Part shown: positions 46,707-59,000 of the stretch, piece by piece
Layout of the letters: each line of letters opens with the position of its first letter
How positions within the stretch are numbered: position 1 is the first letter of the stretch
NCBI RefSeq assembly: GCF_020283565.1
Contig: NC_060060.1
Span: 40,424,001-40,488,000, forward strand
Source: Trifolium pratense
Taxonomy: Eukaryota > Streptophyta > Magnoliopsida > Fabales > Fabaceae
Length of the DNA stretch: 64,000 bases
Reading direction: 5' to 3'
The notes under the pieces: generated by a model
What the model was told of the DNA's origin: nothing
What the model saw: only the letters and a program-made list of their open reading frames with translations
The model's database searches: none
Made by a program: the position numbers and the translations under genes

Positions 46707-49145
46707 AGGTAGTAGCACTTTACTACTCTTCTTTTTGTTAAAAAAAAAATCTACCTTGCATAAAAATAAATAAAATAAAATTGAGTAAAAAAATAAATTA
46801 TTATTTTTTTGACAAGAAATAAATGGGATACTTTTAAAAAGATAAGAATATGCTAATATTGTGTAGAATTGAGGAGGCGAGACTCGAAGTAGATACTTTT
46901 TCATAAGCTCCACGTTAAGTTCTATGATAACCATATTTTGAGAGCTTATTAAAATATAATAAGTAATTTACGAAATTGTGATAAACACTTTTTATTAATT
47001 TATTCAAACAGTCATACAAACGACTTATATCAATAGATAAACTCATACAAGCTTAAAATAAGTCCTTCAAAACAGAAGTTTATTAAGGTTGAAATGTCCA
47101 TTATTGATTGCTCTCAAATTGACATGATGACTAGAAAATTCATATGGAAGGGCAACTCCAACAAAGGGATTCATTTAGTTGGGTGGAATGTGGTCACTAA
47201 ATCTAAGGAAGATGGCGGCCTTGGTGTACGTCTTGCAAGAGAAGCAAACACAACAATGTTGGGTAAATTGGTTTGGGGGTTGCAACAACAATCTGATAAG
47301 CCTTGGGTTCACATGCTTCAAGACAAGTATCTACACAATAGGCCTCTTCTCAATAGCAAAAGGAAATTTGGCTCCCCTATTTGGAATTCAATTTCTAAGG
47401 CTAAATTAGCCCTCCTTGACGGATTTTATTACAGGATTGGTGATGGAAACTCCTCTTTTTGGTACACTCCTTGGATTTCTAAGGATCCTCTCTGCAAATC
47501 ATTAGATTATGTGGTAATTCAGGATAGTCAGTTACGCCTTAAGGATGTATTTTTTAATGATTCTTGGCACTTAAATCAGCTTTACACTCCTTTGACGATT
47601 GACATAAAGAATCTCATCTCAAATTTTCATCCTATGTTGAACGTTGGTGTACCCGATTGTTTTACTTGGAATGGTAGCCTGGATGACGTTTATACTGCAT
47701 CTTCTGGTTATAGCTGGTTGTTGAAAAAGAAGCAAGAAAATCCTAACAATAAGTCATGGAAGTGGATTTGGAATCTTCGAGCACCGGAAAAAATTAAATT
47801 TTTTATATGGTGTATTTGTCATAATTCCATTCCAACTCTTGATATGTTGCATCATCGACATCTAGCCCAAAGTAATATTTGTTCCAGATGTTTAGCAAAT
47901 GTAGAAACTACTCTGCATTGCCTTAGAGATTGTCCAGATGCTGCTCGTATTTGGGATGCTATTGGCTTTCGAAATGGTGAATTCTATAGTCAAATGAATC
48001 TTGATCTTTGGCTGAATAATAATGTGAAAGGTTCAGGTGCTCAGTTATTTGTAGTAGCGTTGTGGTGGAATTGGAGAGCGAGGAATATTGTCTGTGTTGG
48101 TAAAGAAAACATCAGTTTGTACAAAATTGTGTTGGAAGTGCACAAACTTGCTGATATTATTCATTCTTGCTTTCCTGGTTCAATTCAGACTAATGATTCC
48201 ATGAGATGGATTTCATGGCATCCTTCTCGACAGGAGGGATATGTTTTAAATGTGGATGGTAGTTGTTTGGGCACCTCGGGCAGAACCGGTTTTGGAGGTT
48301 TAATCCATAGAAACGATGGTAGCTGGATCATTGGTTTCAGTGGCTACTTGGGCTTAAAGGGCAATACTTTTGCGGAACTTATAGCAATTTACCATGGCTT
48401 GAAGATTGCGAGAGACTTGGATTTTTCGAGCATCTTGTGTTATTCGGATTTCCAAACAGTCTTGGATCTTATTTTGAAGGGACATAACATCTATCATTGC
48501 TACGCTGTTGTTATTACTAACATCCAGGATATGTTGAAGTTGAATTGGGACATTACTTTATCTCATTCTCTCAGGGAAGGAAACTTCAGTGCTGATTGGC
48601 TTGCTAAGTTGGGTTCGACGAAAGATACCAAGATAAAAATTTGGGAGTCCCCTCCACCCTAGAGCTTAGTTTTCTTTTTGTCTTTTTTCTTTTTAGCCAA
48701 TGTACAAAAAAAAACAATATAAAAAAATTAATTAGAGAAGTAACTAACCGATCATACAGCCGGCGAAAAACATGGCTTGAACCAACCCAACTTTAAACTT
48801 ATCACCACAAACCAAACCCCATTCCGCTACTGTCGAAGAACCGATACCTCCGACCCATTCCCACGAACCCGGTTCAAGTTCACACACACTCTTCGCCGCA
48901 GAATCGCAACCCGAACCGGCAACACCTTCTCGACACCGCCATTCCGGTTCACGGTCAGCAAATATCATGATCATTGTATGGAATGCTTCCAATGCCCATG
49001 CGAGACTCGTCAATACGAAATGCTTCAGCTGCCATCGTCCAAACTCGCCGCAGTAATTCTGAAGCATCTCATCGATGCATTGTTTCTTCGGTATAGAATC
49101 ATCCTCCGGTGATAAGAGCGGAGATTGGAACTCTGTGGTTGGCAT
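44275..49145 (-). CDS. Organic cation/carnitine transporter (OCT4-like, MFS)
   Basis: Two exons on the minus strand, 49145-48749 and 45449-44275 (donor GATCG|GTTAGT, acceptor TTTATAG|GTGCTGG). The product is about 523 residues, a usual OCT length. Exon 1 holds the plant OCT N-terminus ('CIDEMLQNYCGEFGRWQLKH', 'ALEAFHTMIMIFADREPEW') and the first membrane span. Exon 2 holds the MFS signature 'GHLSDSFLGRKGSL', 'SESPRWYLVRGR' in the central loop and 'LDKLGRKPLT' in the second half. Eleven or twelve membrane spans are expected. Family knowledge: H+-coupled or facilitated transport of organic cations/carnitine, several members at the tonoplast. The 3.3-kb intron holds two antisense LINE remnants and a foldback element, yet both exons are intact. 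Confidence 0.94.
45825..46240 (+). pseudogene. LINE 3'-end fragment (RNase H) in the transporter intron
   Basis: The plus-strand open segment reads 'FAELCGAMRAIEIATDNGW', 'VWLEPDSTLVVLAFKS' and 'HIYREGNNCADALAKIG'. This is the RNase H (RVT_3) domain carried at the C-terminus of plant L1-type LINEs, including the conserved 'ADALAK' end. A stop at 46184-46186 is followed by a short 3' region. The RT and upstream parts are missing, as in a 5'-truncated insertion. It is antisense to the transporter. Confidence 0.8.
46248..46645. mobile_element. 398-bp near-perfect foldback element
   Basis: The left arm starts 'gagtcaggatccgttgacac' and the right arm ends with its inverse 'gtgtcaacggatcctgactc'. 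The arms continue inward for about 185 bp with few mismatches, separated by a loop of roughly 20 bp around 46445. The element is inserted in an AT microsatellite. No ORF is real. Confidence 0.92.
46646..46704. repeat. (TA)n microsatellite
   Basis: About 58 bp of TA directly after the foldback element; a shorter AT run precedes the element at 46236-46247, so the element probably landed in the tract. Confidence 0.95.
47085..48735 (+). pseudogene. 5'-truncated L1-type LINE (zf-RVT + RNase H) in the transporter intron
   Basis: A single open frame of about 522 codons (47094-48662) begins inside the LINE polyprotein, after the RT catalytic core. It covers the RT 'thumb' region ('TRKFIWKGN', 'WNVVTKSKEDGGLG'), the zf-RVT domain ('FFIWCICHNSIPTLDMLHHR' and 'CSRCLANVETTLHCLRDCP') and a C-terminal RNase H ('LNVDGSCLG', 'AELIAIYHGLKIARDLD', 'SADWLAKLG'). 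The frame has no internal stops. After the stop come a ~60-bp 3' UTR and an A-rich tail near 48707-48727. The RT active site is absent, so it cannot move itself. It lies antisense to the transporter and ends about 15-20 bp from its 5' splice donor. Confidence 0.9.
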
Positions 49146-50165
49146 TATTATTGAATCTAAATTATAATGAAACTCGTGTTTGTGTTTGATCTGTTCCTAT
49201 GCGCCAGTTGTAATTTGTGATGTTCAGATATTTCAAGAGGCAGAGAACCATTGAATTTTGGTCACATCGTTTGATTGTCGTCAAGTTTCTGCATTTCGAA
49301 GATTGGATTGGTTTTATTTTATTTTATTTTTTGAAGATTATCTTCTTGTTATTATTTATTTTGTCTTGGATTTTATCTTTTTAGAATAAAAAGAAGAAAT
49401 AAAAGATAAAAAATGAGAGAGACGGAGATCAATTACCCTGGAAATTTAACTAAGTTCAACCGGAATTAGACATTCTTGTCTATTACATTTAAAATGTATA
49501 AATTTTGTCCCTTACGTTTTCACTATTTGTATTAGTTAGTCATTTTCGTCACTTTTATCACATGTGACAAACAATTTACATATGTGGGCTGACATGTGGA
49601 CACCTGAACACGTGTATAGTTCAAACGGTGTTAGTGAAAAAACTGGCATAAATGACTAACTAATGCAAATAGTAAAAACGTAAGAAACTGAATTGATACT
49701 TAAAATCATTAGGTTGGATGTCGTGATATGGTAACTCGGACTTCTTCACTTGCGTGTGAGTTTTTTGTTTTAAAAAAGATGATATTTGTTATTTCATAAG
49801 TTGATAATGAAATTTTCTTCATGTTTGGAGTTGATTTTGACATGATTTGAAGTTTCCTGCACGATTGGTAAGGATAATGAAATTTGATGTTCACTTTTGT
49901 TATAGTATAATATTTGGCGGAAGAACAATAAGAGATACAAAGTTAATCAAAGTCCAAACAAATAAACGGACTCGACAACCAACTATGATAGTTTGAAACT
50001 AGATTTATATTAGTTGTCTTCAACCACCAGTAAAAATAAAGTTTGACCTTGTCCAGCAATTAAAGAACGGACATCTTTGAATTTCTGAATAATATGTGAT
50101 TTCTAGTTTGTGAAAAAATGAATTGAATCATAAATAATTTGTGAGACCAAATTAAGTATTCGCTT
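49146..50165. promoter_or_regulatory. Divergent upstream interval between transporter and reductase
   Basis: The minus-strand transporter and the plus-strand reductase start 1.43 kb apart, so this interval holds the transporter promoter and part of the reductase promoter. AT-rich; no binding sites can be named. Confidence 0.4.
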
Positions 50166-50167
50166 TA

Positions 50168-50275
50168 ATTTTTTTTGTCTAATAGTTTAGTTGCTAGAAA
50201 TTTCACTTTAAACGTGAATAAGTAGAGTTCGAACTTCGACTCCTATGTTATTACCTACCAACTGAGCTAAGTTCA
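50168..50275 (-). mobile_element. tRNA-like SINE in the reductase upstream region
   Basis: On the minus strand, A-box-like 'agctcagttggtagg' and B-box-like 'gaagttcgaactc' are followed by 'tagcaactaaac' and an A-rich tail. Same family as 1-350 and 55915-56036. Confidence 0.65.
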
Positions 50276-50456
50276 ATGAAACTATTCGCTCTAAAATTTA
50301 ATTAATTAATTAATTATTTTTTATTTTTTTATATAAAGATTTGGGTCTAGATAACATTTCTGTAAATATTATACGTGTCTAGATGATTCAACTCATGTAT
50401 TTATATATAGCACCACACATGGCCTGCCTTGTAGATGTTTGCCTACTACTAAACTA

Positions 50457-50486
50457 TATATTATTATTATTATTATTATTATTATA
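50457..50486. repeat. (ATT)n microsatellite
   Basis: Eight or nine ATT units about 90 bp upstream of the reductase start codon. Confidence 0.85.
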
Positions 50487-50573
50487 TAGTAACAATAATA
50501 AGAGCTGGGAAGGGAGAATAAATAGTTGAAAAACACATAGTTGGGGTGTTTTTGGTGGTAAAGAAGCTAGGAA

Positions 50574-53500
50574 ATGGAGGAAGCAGCAAAGGTGGTGAGA
50601 AACAGTGGACAAATTGTTCCTACTGCTAAATACTGTGTTACAGGAGCCACAGGCTATATTGGCTCATGGCTTGTTGAAGCTCTTCTTCAAAGAGGTTGCA
50701 CTGTTCATGCTACTGTTAGAGATCCTGGTTAGTATCCTCCTTCAATCTCTCTGTTTATTTCTTCAAACTACAGGGACAAAGAATAGAATAGGATCAAAGA
50801 AATTACTTTTTTTTTTTTTTTGTTTACAATGTTGACAATGAGGATCGAACCTAGAACATCATGCATACTACCCAAATCCCTCGTCACTAGACCAAACCAA
50901 AGGTGACGAATCAATTTGAGTCCATATAAAAAAATAGGCTTAATTGCATTTTTTTCTCCTATTTTCACCATTTTGAATAATTAGTCCTCCTATTTTAAAA
51001 TTTGACAATTTTAGTTCTACGTCAATTTTAGTTGATAGTGTTTTAAATTAAGTTTATAAAGAATAACGATGTTGGTATTTTCTAATCATCAGATCATATA
51101 CCACATCGGTTAAAACATATCACATCGCAAATTTATAGTTAAAAAATATGACGGGCTGACCAAAATTGTGAAATTTTAAAATAGGGATGTATAATAATAA
51201 AAATATGAGGACCAAATATGCAATTAAGCTAAAATATAATACACACAATTGTCTTTTACATTTCTATACAGAGTATCTCATTCATTATTTTTATTTTTAT
51301 TTTTGTCATGATTTATCATATTGATTAATTAAGGAACTAATTTCGGTTCATAAATCCTCTCTCAACCGAGAGAAACATCAAAATTGCTAGTGTCGGACAC
51401 TATGACCAAGGTTCGAACCCGATCCCTCTACTTTGTGTATGTCAGTTTCCAATGATTTTCCATTTCGTTTATCTACCCAAAAAAAAAGTAATTTCAATAT
51501 TATTTTATATCGATGACGTGACCCGAGAAAAAAATAATGAAACACAAAATTGCATTTTACTATTTTATTAAGTTGAACACTGTCCCCGAGCTCAGTTGAT
51601 TGAGATATCATATTATTATATATGTACGGGTAATAGTTCGAACTTCAAATATACTCTGGTATCCAACAATGTTTGTTGGCTATCAGTATTCCCATAGACA
51701 AAATTAAATATAATATAATATAATATTCTCGTAAAATATAAGCAAAATAGTTCAAAGTAAAAAAAAATAAATTAAATGCTACATCAAATACATCTGACTT
51801 TTTGGATTTTTGCACATATTTTGTTAAGGAATGGGTGGGTTTGTAAAATTTGATAATAATAATAATAATAATAATAACCTACCGAGTTTGATAAGATGAG
51901 GGGGTTCTGAACAATGTGGAGGGAGAAGAGCAATTTATCAAATACATGTTCCCTTATATAGTTTGGGCCCATCAGATACTTGTTGGATCAAATGCTTCAA
52001 CAACTCTGGCCCACTATGTTTTATGCTATTCGGAGGTTTCCATCACTCTCTTATTTCCTGAAATTTCGTTTTTGCCCTTGAGAATAAAGTTCGAAACGTT
52101 GATTCCGAACTTTTTATACAGTATTTTAACGGGAAATGTTGTTATGGACTTTTTCTAAACTAAAAAAAAAAAATCAAAATTTACGTCACAAACTTTATTC
52201 TCAGGGGCAAAAACGAGATTTCAAGGATAAGAGACTGATGGGGAGGAAGAGAAAAAGCCATGCTATTTAATTCTGCTTAACATTAATAGAAATAAAATTG
52301 TGCAATCAATAATTATAAAAAAAAAAAAAAAAATTGTGCAATCAACTTAATTAAATAGTAAAATGCAATTATATGTTAACCATTTGGCTTTGATCTCACG
52401 AGCCCGCGTGGAAATTATATGTTTTTAAAGGCTCCCTGATATTAGTTTCTATTACCTCGAGGAATTAATATTTGCAGTTGCGCAACAACACTGTACCCAA
52501 CAAAATATATTTGCTTATTTCATTAAAAAGTGGTGCTTTTTCATAGTTTTCTTTGATTTTGTATAGGAAACCACGTACAGAAAGAATAAAATTTAACATA
52601 ATAAAAAATCATGCATATATGGCAAACACTATGATTTGCCAAAGGCAATTCAATATACGATTAATAGAGACAACATTAACATAATTAATCATTCACAGTC
52701 AACAGTTTTGGTAGTAAATTAGTCTAAAGCTCATTAATAGTCACATGATTCATAATTTCTCTTTGTTTCAATATAACAGAAAAATCGTTACACCTCCTGT
52801 CATTGTGGAAAGGCGGTGACCAATTGAGAATTTTCCGTGCGGATTTGCAAGAAGAAGGAAGTTTCGATGATGCCGTAAAAGGATGTGTTGGTGTGTTCCA
52901 TGTTGCAGCTTCAATGCAGTTCAATGTCAGTGACAAAGAAAACACTGGTAACGCAATGCATTCATAATTCAAACAACCTAACATATACACAATGATTTTA
53001 AAATTTTGTCTTTTGAATTGTAAGTTGGTAACTGACACATATTCTTACTCTGTATTGAACTTGCAGAGGCCTTTGTTCAAGCAAAAATAATTGACCCTGC
53101 AATCAAAGGAACCATAAATCTTCTCAAGTCATGCTTGAAATCAAATTCTGTGAAAAGGATTGTTTTCACATCTTCCATAAGTACTATTACAGCTAAAGAC
53201 AACAATGGAAAATGGAAACCTATTGTTGATGAATCTTGCCAAACACAAACTGAGATTCTGTGGAATACACAACCAAGTGGATGGGTAAGTACAAGTAACG
53301 GTATCGTCCACAAAGTTCAAAATTGGTTCATTGAGTTTTATTATTTTGTGGTGGCAGGTTTATGCACTTTCAAAGCTTCTTACAGAAGAAGCAGCATTTA
53401 AATTTGCACAAGAAAATGGCATTGATCTTGTTTCAGTTATAACAAGCACTGTTGCAGGACCATTCTTCACTGCTAATGTACCTTCAAGTGTTAAAGTTCT

Positions 53501-54845
53501 ATTGTCACCACTAACAGGTGATTTTATAGTTAATTTACATGTCATGCATCCACACACATTCTAAACTAGTACTTCTGTCTGAGAGGAAATAGAGTGTTTT
53601 CAAAACGATCTCTATCTTTTAACTATCATGTCAGAGGATAAGAAAACATGTGATCTGTCTCGTAAGGGTAGCTCAGTTGGTAGCTATCCTGAGCGCTAGG
53701 TGTCCTCCGGGCAGCATTTTTCTTGTGCAGATGGGGTTTTCTTATGTTTTTGGGTTCCAATCATTGTGTCTCTTCGTGGATTTGATTAAGATGTTTTGTG
53801 TCATGATTATAAGTGAATAAACACATCTCTTGATTCCAAAATCTGATCATATATATCATCAATAGGACCTAATTTGATGAAAGGTTGTTTCTCATATAAA
53901 GTGGTGTTTTTCTCCTATAAATAGTGCATCTTATTCACCTGAAAAGCACACGAAAGTTGATCAGATTATTATCACCCTTTATTATCCCATTCTCATACTC
54001 TAAATCATCATCCTCTCTTCTCTAATGCATGAGAACAAGTGATATACACGTTTTGGAATTTCTACATGCAATTCTAATCATCTTCAATCTTCGTCATCAT
54101 CTTCTTTTTTCCAAATTTTTGCAACTCACATATAACAGAGAATAGAAAATCCGTCCAAGACACGATACCTCACAATGCTAGTTATGAATAATGTACTCCA
54201 TAGGATCAACGCACCATTCAAGACACGATACCTCACCTCTGCCCTAGCCAAAAATCATCTCAGTCCTCATCTTAATGTTAGTGCCAAATTCCCTGAAAAT
54301 CTTTAAATTGCACCATATACAGACTTCCACCGGAAAAAAAAGTACTGCAAGATCCTTAAAATATATAGTGACCAACTCTATCATTCACGTTTATAGGTGA
54401 AGCTGAAAACTACAAGATAATATCTGCTGTAAATGCAAGAATGGGGTCAATTGCTTTAGTTCACATTGAAGATATATGCAATGCTCACATATTTTTAATG
54501 GAACATGCTAAAGCAGAAGGTAGGTACATATGCACCACCCAAAGTTGTACATTGTCTAACTTGGCAGCTCTTGTTTCCAAAGAGTATTCTTCTCCGAATA
54601 CGCATAGGTAACGTTCTTTTCTTCATTCTACATGTATACTAAATCCTGCAGATTCATATTTCTGATGTAATACTCCTACATATATCTGCAGCAGGAAGAG
54701 TCAGAAAAGTTATGACAAGGTTCCTTCTGAAATTTCCTCAAAGAAGCTAAAAGATTTGGGTTTTAGTTACAAGCATAGCCTTGAAGAAATAATACATCAA
54801 ACAATTATGTGTTGCCTAGATTATGGTTATTTACCTTCTGTTTAG
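50574..54845 (+). CDS. NAD(P)-dependent reductase, anthocyanidin-reductase/DFR-like
   Basis: Six exons: 50574-50727, 52780-52947, 53067-53284, 53358-53517, 54397-54607 and 54695-54845. Consistent phases give about 353 residues. The N-terminal Rossmann motif is '[12 protein letters not shown]' (GxxGxxG, residues 23-30). The extended-SDR catalytic residues appear as Ser in 'VFTSSIST' and the YxxxK motif in 'VYALSKLL'. '[20 protein letters not shown]' is the conserved substrate-side segment. The family includes dihydroflavonol reductase, anthocyanidin reductase and cinnamoyl-CoA reductase. This protein is closest in my memory to the uncharacterised Arabidopsis At4g27250 type, so a flavonoid substrate is only a guess. 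Intron 1 (2.05 kb) and intron 4 (0.88 kb) are loaded with repeats. No damage to the coding frame. Confidence 0.94.
50806..50912 (-). mobile_element. tRNA-derived SINE in reductase intron 1
   Basis: Same family as 37630-37723: on the minus strand 'ttggtctagtgacgagg' then 'aggttcgatcctc' and an A-run of about 15. Duplications are not clear. Confidence 0.6.
50936..51231. mobile_element. TIR element in reductase intron 1
   Basis: Left end 'aggcttaattgcattttttt' and right end 'ccaaatatgcaattaagct' are inverted copies. Inner segments 'cctattttaaaattt' and 'aaattttaaaatagg' are perfect inverses. Non-coding, about 296 bp. Confidence 0.7.
51345..51665 (+). repeat. Two SINE-like fragments in reductase intron 1
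   Basis: One has a B-box-like 'aaggttcgaacccgatcc' (about 51411) and ends in an A-run near 51479-51488. The other has 'gagctcagttgattgag' (51590) and 'agttcgaacttc' (51635), related to the family at position 1. Boundaries are approximate. Confidence 0.4.
51666..52779. other. Rest of reductase intron 1
   Basis: AT-rich with an (AAT)n tract at about 51854-51878. 'aagttcgaaacgttgattcc' occurs near 52086, and a related inverted region at about 52185-52245 ('caaactttattctcagggg') pairs with 'cccttgagaataaagttcg' at 52074, indicating a further small inverted repeat. Confidence 0.4.
53663..53780 (+). repeat. tRNA-like SINE fragment in reductase intron 4
   Basis: An A-box-like 'ggtagctcagttggtag' and, about 70 bp on, a B-box-like 'gggttccaatcat'. 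No A-rich end or flanking duplication is clear. Confidence 0.35.
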
Positions 54846-55194
54846 CTACTAGTCTTTCAACACAACTCTGTACATGATTCAAAAAGTAGTTGAGTTTCTT
54901 TTGTAACAGAAAACAAAGTATTGAGCTTTTGTATTTTCGATGCAAATAAATAAGGCAAAACAGCTCCTATGTCCTTTAAATTGATTTTAAGTTTCAAACA
55001 CTCTTACCATTTTTCCATCAAGATAACATTTAAATTACATAATGACTGTTACAAAATTTAATCAATCAAAATTAACATGATCTGTTTTACTTAGTGACCT
55101 AGCTATGAATGAGGGTTTGATTCTGATACTGAGTGGTGAAACATTTTTATAGTATATATCATTCAATGATCATGTACACAAATTTATTTTTTAT
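54846..55194. other. Reductase 3' region
   Basis: Probable 3' UTR and downstream AT-rich sequence; a polyadenylation-like 'aataaataagg' lies near 54945. Confidence 0.4.
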
Positions 55195-55440
55195 TTTTTA
55201 AAACTCGTGTATCTGGTCCAATGATCGACTAATTCGAGGGGACCAATACCACCGCCCACTTGCGAGGGCTCTGTTTAAACCCAAAGTTTTTTTTTTTACT
55301 CTCTATGGACTAGCCACCGAAATTGACACCAGAGGGAATCAAATTTGAGACCTTGAGAGGAGTACACTCCAAAGTCTCAAGTCAACACCACTATGTCAAC
55401 CCAAGTGGGTTGATCATGTGCACAAATTTGTAACACCAAA
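55195..55440 (-). repeat. SINE-like or other dispersed repeat
   Basis: On the minus strand 'gacatagtggtgttgac' and 'tctcaaatttgattccc' resemble tRNA promoter boxes. The text ('gaccttgagaggagtacact' on the plus strand) is of a dispersed-repeat type. Boundaries uncertain. Confidence 0.4.
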
Positions 55441-55696
55441 CCAAGGGGAGTCCGGGAATCTCGAAAGAAATATCAGGTCAAATGTTTCTGGACCACAAGA
55501 GAGGTATATACACATCTCTACCAAAACCTTAAGGCATTAGGTTAATGGGTCACCTTTCTTATAAATCCAACATTTTTTGAGACGGGAAAAGTGGATTCTA
55601 GGGACGAGAGTTTTTAGAGAGAATAATATATTTATTATGAATTTGAGATATTTATTTTATTCACTTAGATGACTATATAAAGACAAGTTCACCAAT

Positions 55697-55834
55697 TGTT
55701 AGTTGGTTGGCGTTGAACTTGGTAGGGAGGATCACGGTTTGATTCCCGCAACTGTGATCGGGAGGGGGCTGAAACCATTTGATGCCACAACAGACATTCG
55801 AACCAAATTAAACTGTTGGTGAAAAAAAAAACAA
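55697..55834 (+). mobile_element. tRNA-derived SINE with A-tail
   Basis: Starts 'ttagttggttggcgttgaac', has a clean B-box 'cggtttgattcccgc' about 35 bp later, and ends in an A-run at about 55822-55831. About 135 bp. Flanking 'acaagtt' occurs on both sides, a weak duplication. Confidence 0.65.
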
Positions 55835-55914
55835 ACAAGTTGGTAACAAATACCAATCATCGTGTATAAATAGAAAAATAATAACTAATGTATCTGAGAT
55901 AATTTTATTTTTTT

Positions 55915-56036
55915 GTGTGTAGTTTAGTGGCTAAAAATTTCACCCTTAAGATGGATAAGTGGGATAACCAGGATTCGAACCTTGATCCCCTGCATATATA
56001 ATGCAATGTCCTACCAATTGAGCTAAGCTCACGGGA
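55915..56036 (-). mobile_element. tRNA-like SINE, most intact copy of the family
   Basis: On the minus strand 'gagcttagctcaattggtag', then the 'gcattatatatgcagggg' anticodon-like region, 'aaggttcgaatcctgg', 'cccacttatccatctt', 'tagccactaaactac' and an A-rich end. It defines the uninterrupted version used to interpret 1-350. Confidence 0.75.
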
Positions 56037-56040
56037 CATA

Positions 56041-59000
56041 TGATTAAAAATAGATCTAACTATGTCTCCGTGCATATATCATTACATCTAACTATGAAAA
56101 ATAGCAACTAACTAATATTAATCTATTTTTTAAAATAAACTAATAATCTAATACTTAGTGATTTTTTATGATTCATAATCGATGTGAAACTTAACTACTC
56201 ACATTTGAAATCTAATAAGTTCAATGGTGCAAACTTTTTGAAAGATAAAAGATTAAACTGACAAGAAAAAAGATTAAATAAAGACTTATGGAAAACTTCA
56301 AATGAAGTCAACTTTCAAACCACTAACTTACTTTACTAGTGTTTTTTTTTTTTTGGCTTTCAATTTTACTAGTTTTGTATACACTACTTTTATCTTACCT
56401 TGGTTATAAGAATAGTATTTCATGCCCATCATTAATTATACATAGAAACAGAGCCCTGATTCTTTCAACATCAAAAAAAGAAATAGAGTCTTGATGCCAA
56501 AAATTTCAGGAATGATATACGTTAGTTACACACTTTCACCATCTCTTACCCTTATTACAATTATATCTCATAGCTAACATTAATATATCAATAGAAACTA
56601 TACCCTTAGGCCAAAAATTTCAGGCGTGATATATTGCATCTCCACTAAGGTATTGATGAATTCAAAATTAGCAAAAACTTATAGTTGTGTCGGGTCTAAT
56701 GTGAATCATCAAAATTAAATGATGGTTGGTCCATATGTTGAGTGATTGAAGGTTACCTTAGATGACAAAGAGGCAAACCTGCTGAATAAATGTGACCAAA
56801 TTTAATTGTACTTTGATGAGTAGGTTTTCTGAGTCTTAGAATGGGGACCAAAGTCTCCTACAAGAGACCAACCCTATTTGAAATCACTTCAAAAAATATC
56901 TAAGCTAATTTTGATTAAGTAATATCTTATCAACTAACTCCTTCATGATTTTGGTAATGCAGTTATATTATGAGTAGCTGTGAATCATTTTCACCATTAT
57001 TAGATAGCTGATTTGTTATTTGAATTCTTCACTTCGTTTACATTACATTGACACTTTCTTCAAGGTTTTTCCTTTTTCCTATTTTAGAGAATACCCTAAA
57101 ATTAGTCATCCAATCACACTGTTCTTACAAAGTTTTTATTACTAAGTTAGTCTCAAATATTTGACTTATCACCAAATTATACTAATGTGATATCACCCTT
57201 AATTTATTTTTTTGGTAAACCAAAGGTATGCTACGCGCGCAACTGCAGAGATTAATCCCCTCGAAGTAACTGAGATTCATATTTTGGTTTATAACAATTA
57301 CTACATATTTGTCAGTGGACAAAAAATTTGGGTAGATACTGACAAGTTAGCAATCATTGCTATGTAAATATGGTCCTAAAGATATACTAGACTAGAGCTA
57401 AGGAAATTTCGTTAAAAACTGTAGCTACGTACAGCCCAAGCATAAACACAAGAAGAAAGGTTAAGTTGGTAAATCTACTAGTAGTTTTTGGTTCTAGTCT
57501 AGCATTGATGTCTTTATCTTTCACTGTTTTTTCCTTGGCATTATTGAATATCTATCAACAACTAGTGATGTATGCATCAAACATTAAAAAAAGAAACCTA
57601 TCAAAACTAAGAAGATTTATTAGTAAGATTTGCAGCCTAATTTGCAAGTTAACCGCAACAACCTCTTCATATTTTTCAAACTAGTACTTGAATTATCAAA
57701 TTTGAAATATCCATAGGAGTTGCATTCAATGACCTTCATTACCAAACCAGGAAGTGTAAGTAATGATGGTTAGTACACATTTATGAGATGCATGTGGCGT
57801 TTCAAATTAAAAGCTGTGCAGATGTTACTGCAATGAAGTGACATTACCAACCTCTCCACCTCAGCTAGGTACACGCTCTTGGGAGTTATTGCCCTCAAAC
57901 TGACTAATTAGTTTACCATGTTCACATCATACTCATTTATGGATCTTCTACCGCTGCAATATGGTTTTGCAACGGTAGCAATTGTAAAGTTGCAACAACA
58001 TATTGCAACTTTAGAAGTAGAGCGGCAACATTGTGTTGCAGGTGTAGGGACCTTCAAACAATATACTGCAACTATAGAGGATCTAGCTTTGGTTGAGATG
58101 TCCCTGCATTCACGTAATCACACATTCAAAACACGGGGAAAATATGGTCCGTTTGATTAAAATTGGATGGTTCATATCCTGTAATTGAGCGATTACAGGC
58201 AAGACAAATCCATGGGGGGTCCAGAGTCTTGACCTTATCTTAAATGGTAATTGATCATATCAGGATGATCCAATAAAATCCTAGAAAGGATAACTGAAAA
58301 TTAAGCATTAACAAAACATCTACAGAACCAAAAAGGAGGAAAAAACAAAGCCAACTATATGCCTAAACTAAGAACAATAATCATACTTCTGAGTTCAAAA
58401 TTTCAAATCCTTCTTTTTATTTGTCCACAAGTTTAGAACCGCCTTTGTCAGGACTTATCTAAGGAGGGTCACATGCTATAAATTTAGGATACTAACATTA
58501 AATACAAAATGTGACATCTTGCCATATATATATGCACTAGGTAGGACCTTTCACACTTTGAGGTAGAGTTAACATATCCTTTATAATAATATATATTGGA
58601 CAAAAAAGAACTGATTAGCATATTATAAATCTATATAACCCACTTATTATCACATTTGGACCACTTGTATATTGAGTCAATTAAGACTTCATTCATTTAA
58701 TGAGCACTCATGTAATCTAATATTCAATACTATTGAAGTAAACCATATACACATTCACACTTTGTCCTAAGGCTACTAACTAAAATTAAATGGACAATAC
58801 AACTAAGATTCTTCCATCTTTCAATTTGACAAGCAAGAATTTGATTTCAAGAGCTTAGTTGGTTACTACTACTATTACCTATTTCAATGACTATTTTATT
58901 TATAGACCCTTAATTAATTAACACTGACACAAAGATAGAACCTGCAAGCAAGCAACTACACTGTGCATTCCAATGAAAATAAACTATGGATAGTTATTAA

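Noticed and set aside
46629..46934. ORF containing a Tyr-Ile repeat
   Set aside because: Translation of a (TA)n microsatellite.
57918..58160. 80-codon ORF with repeated 'tgcaac' words
   Set aside because: No domain, no splice context, composition explained by the repeated words.
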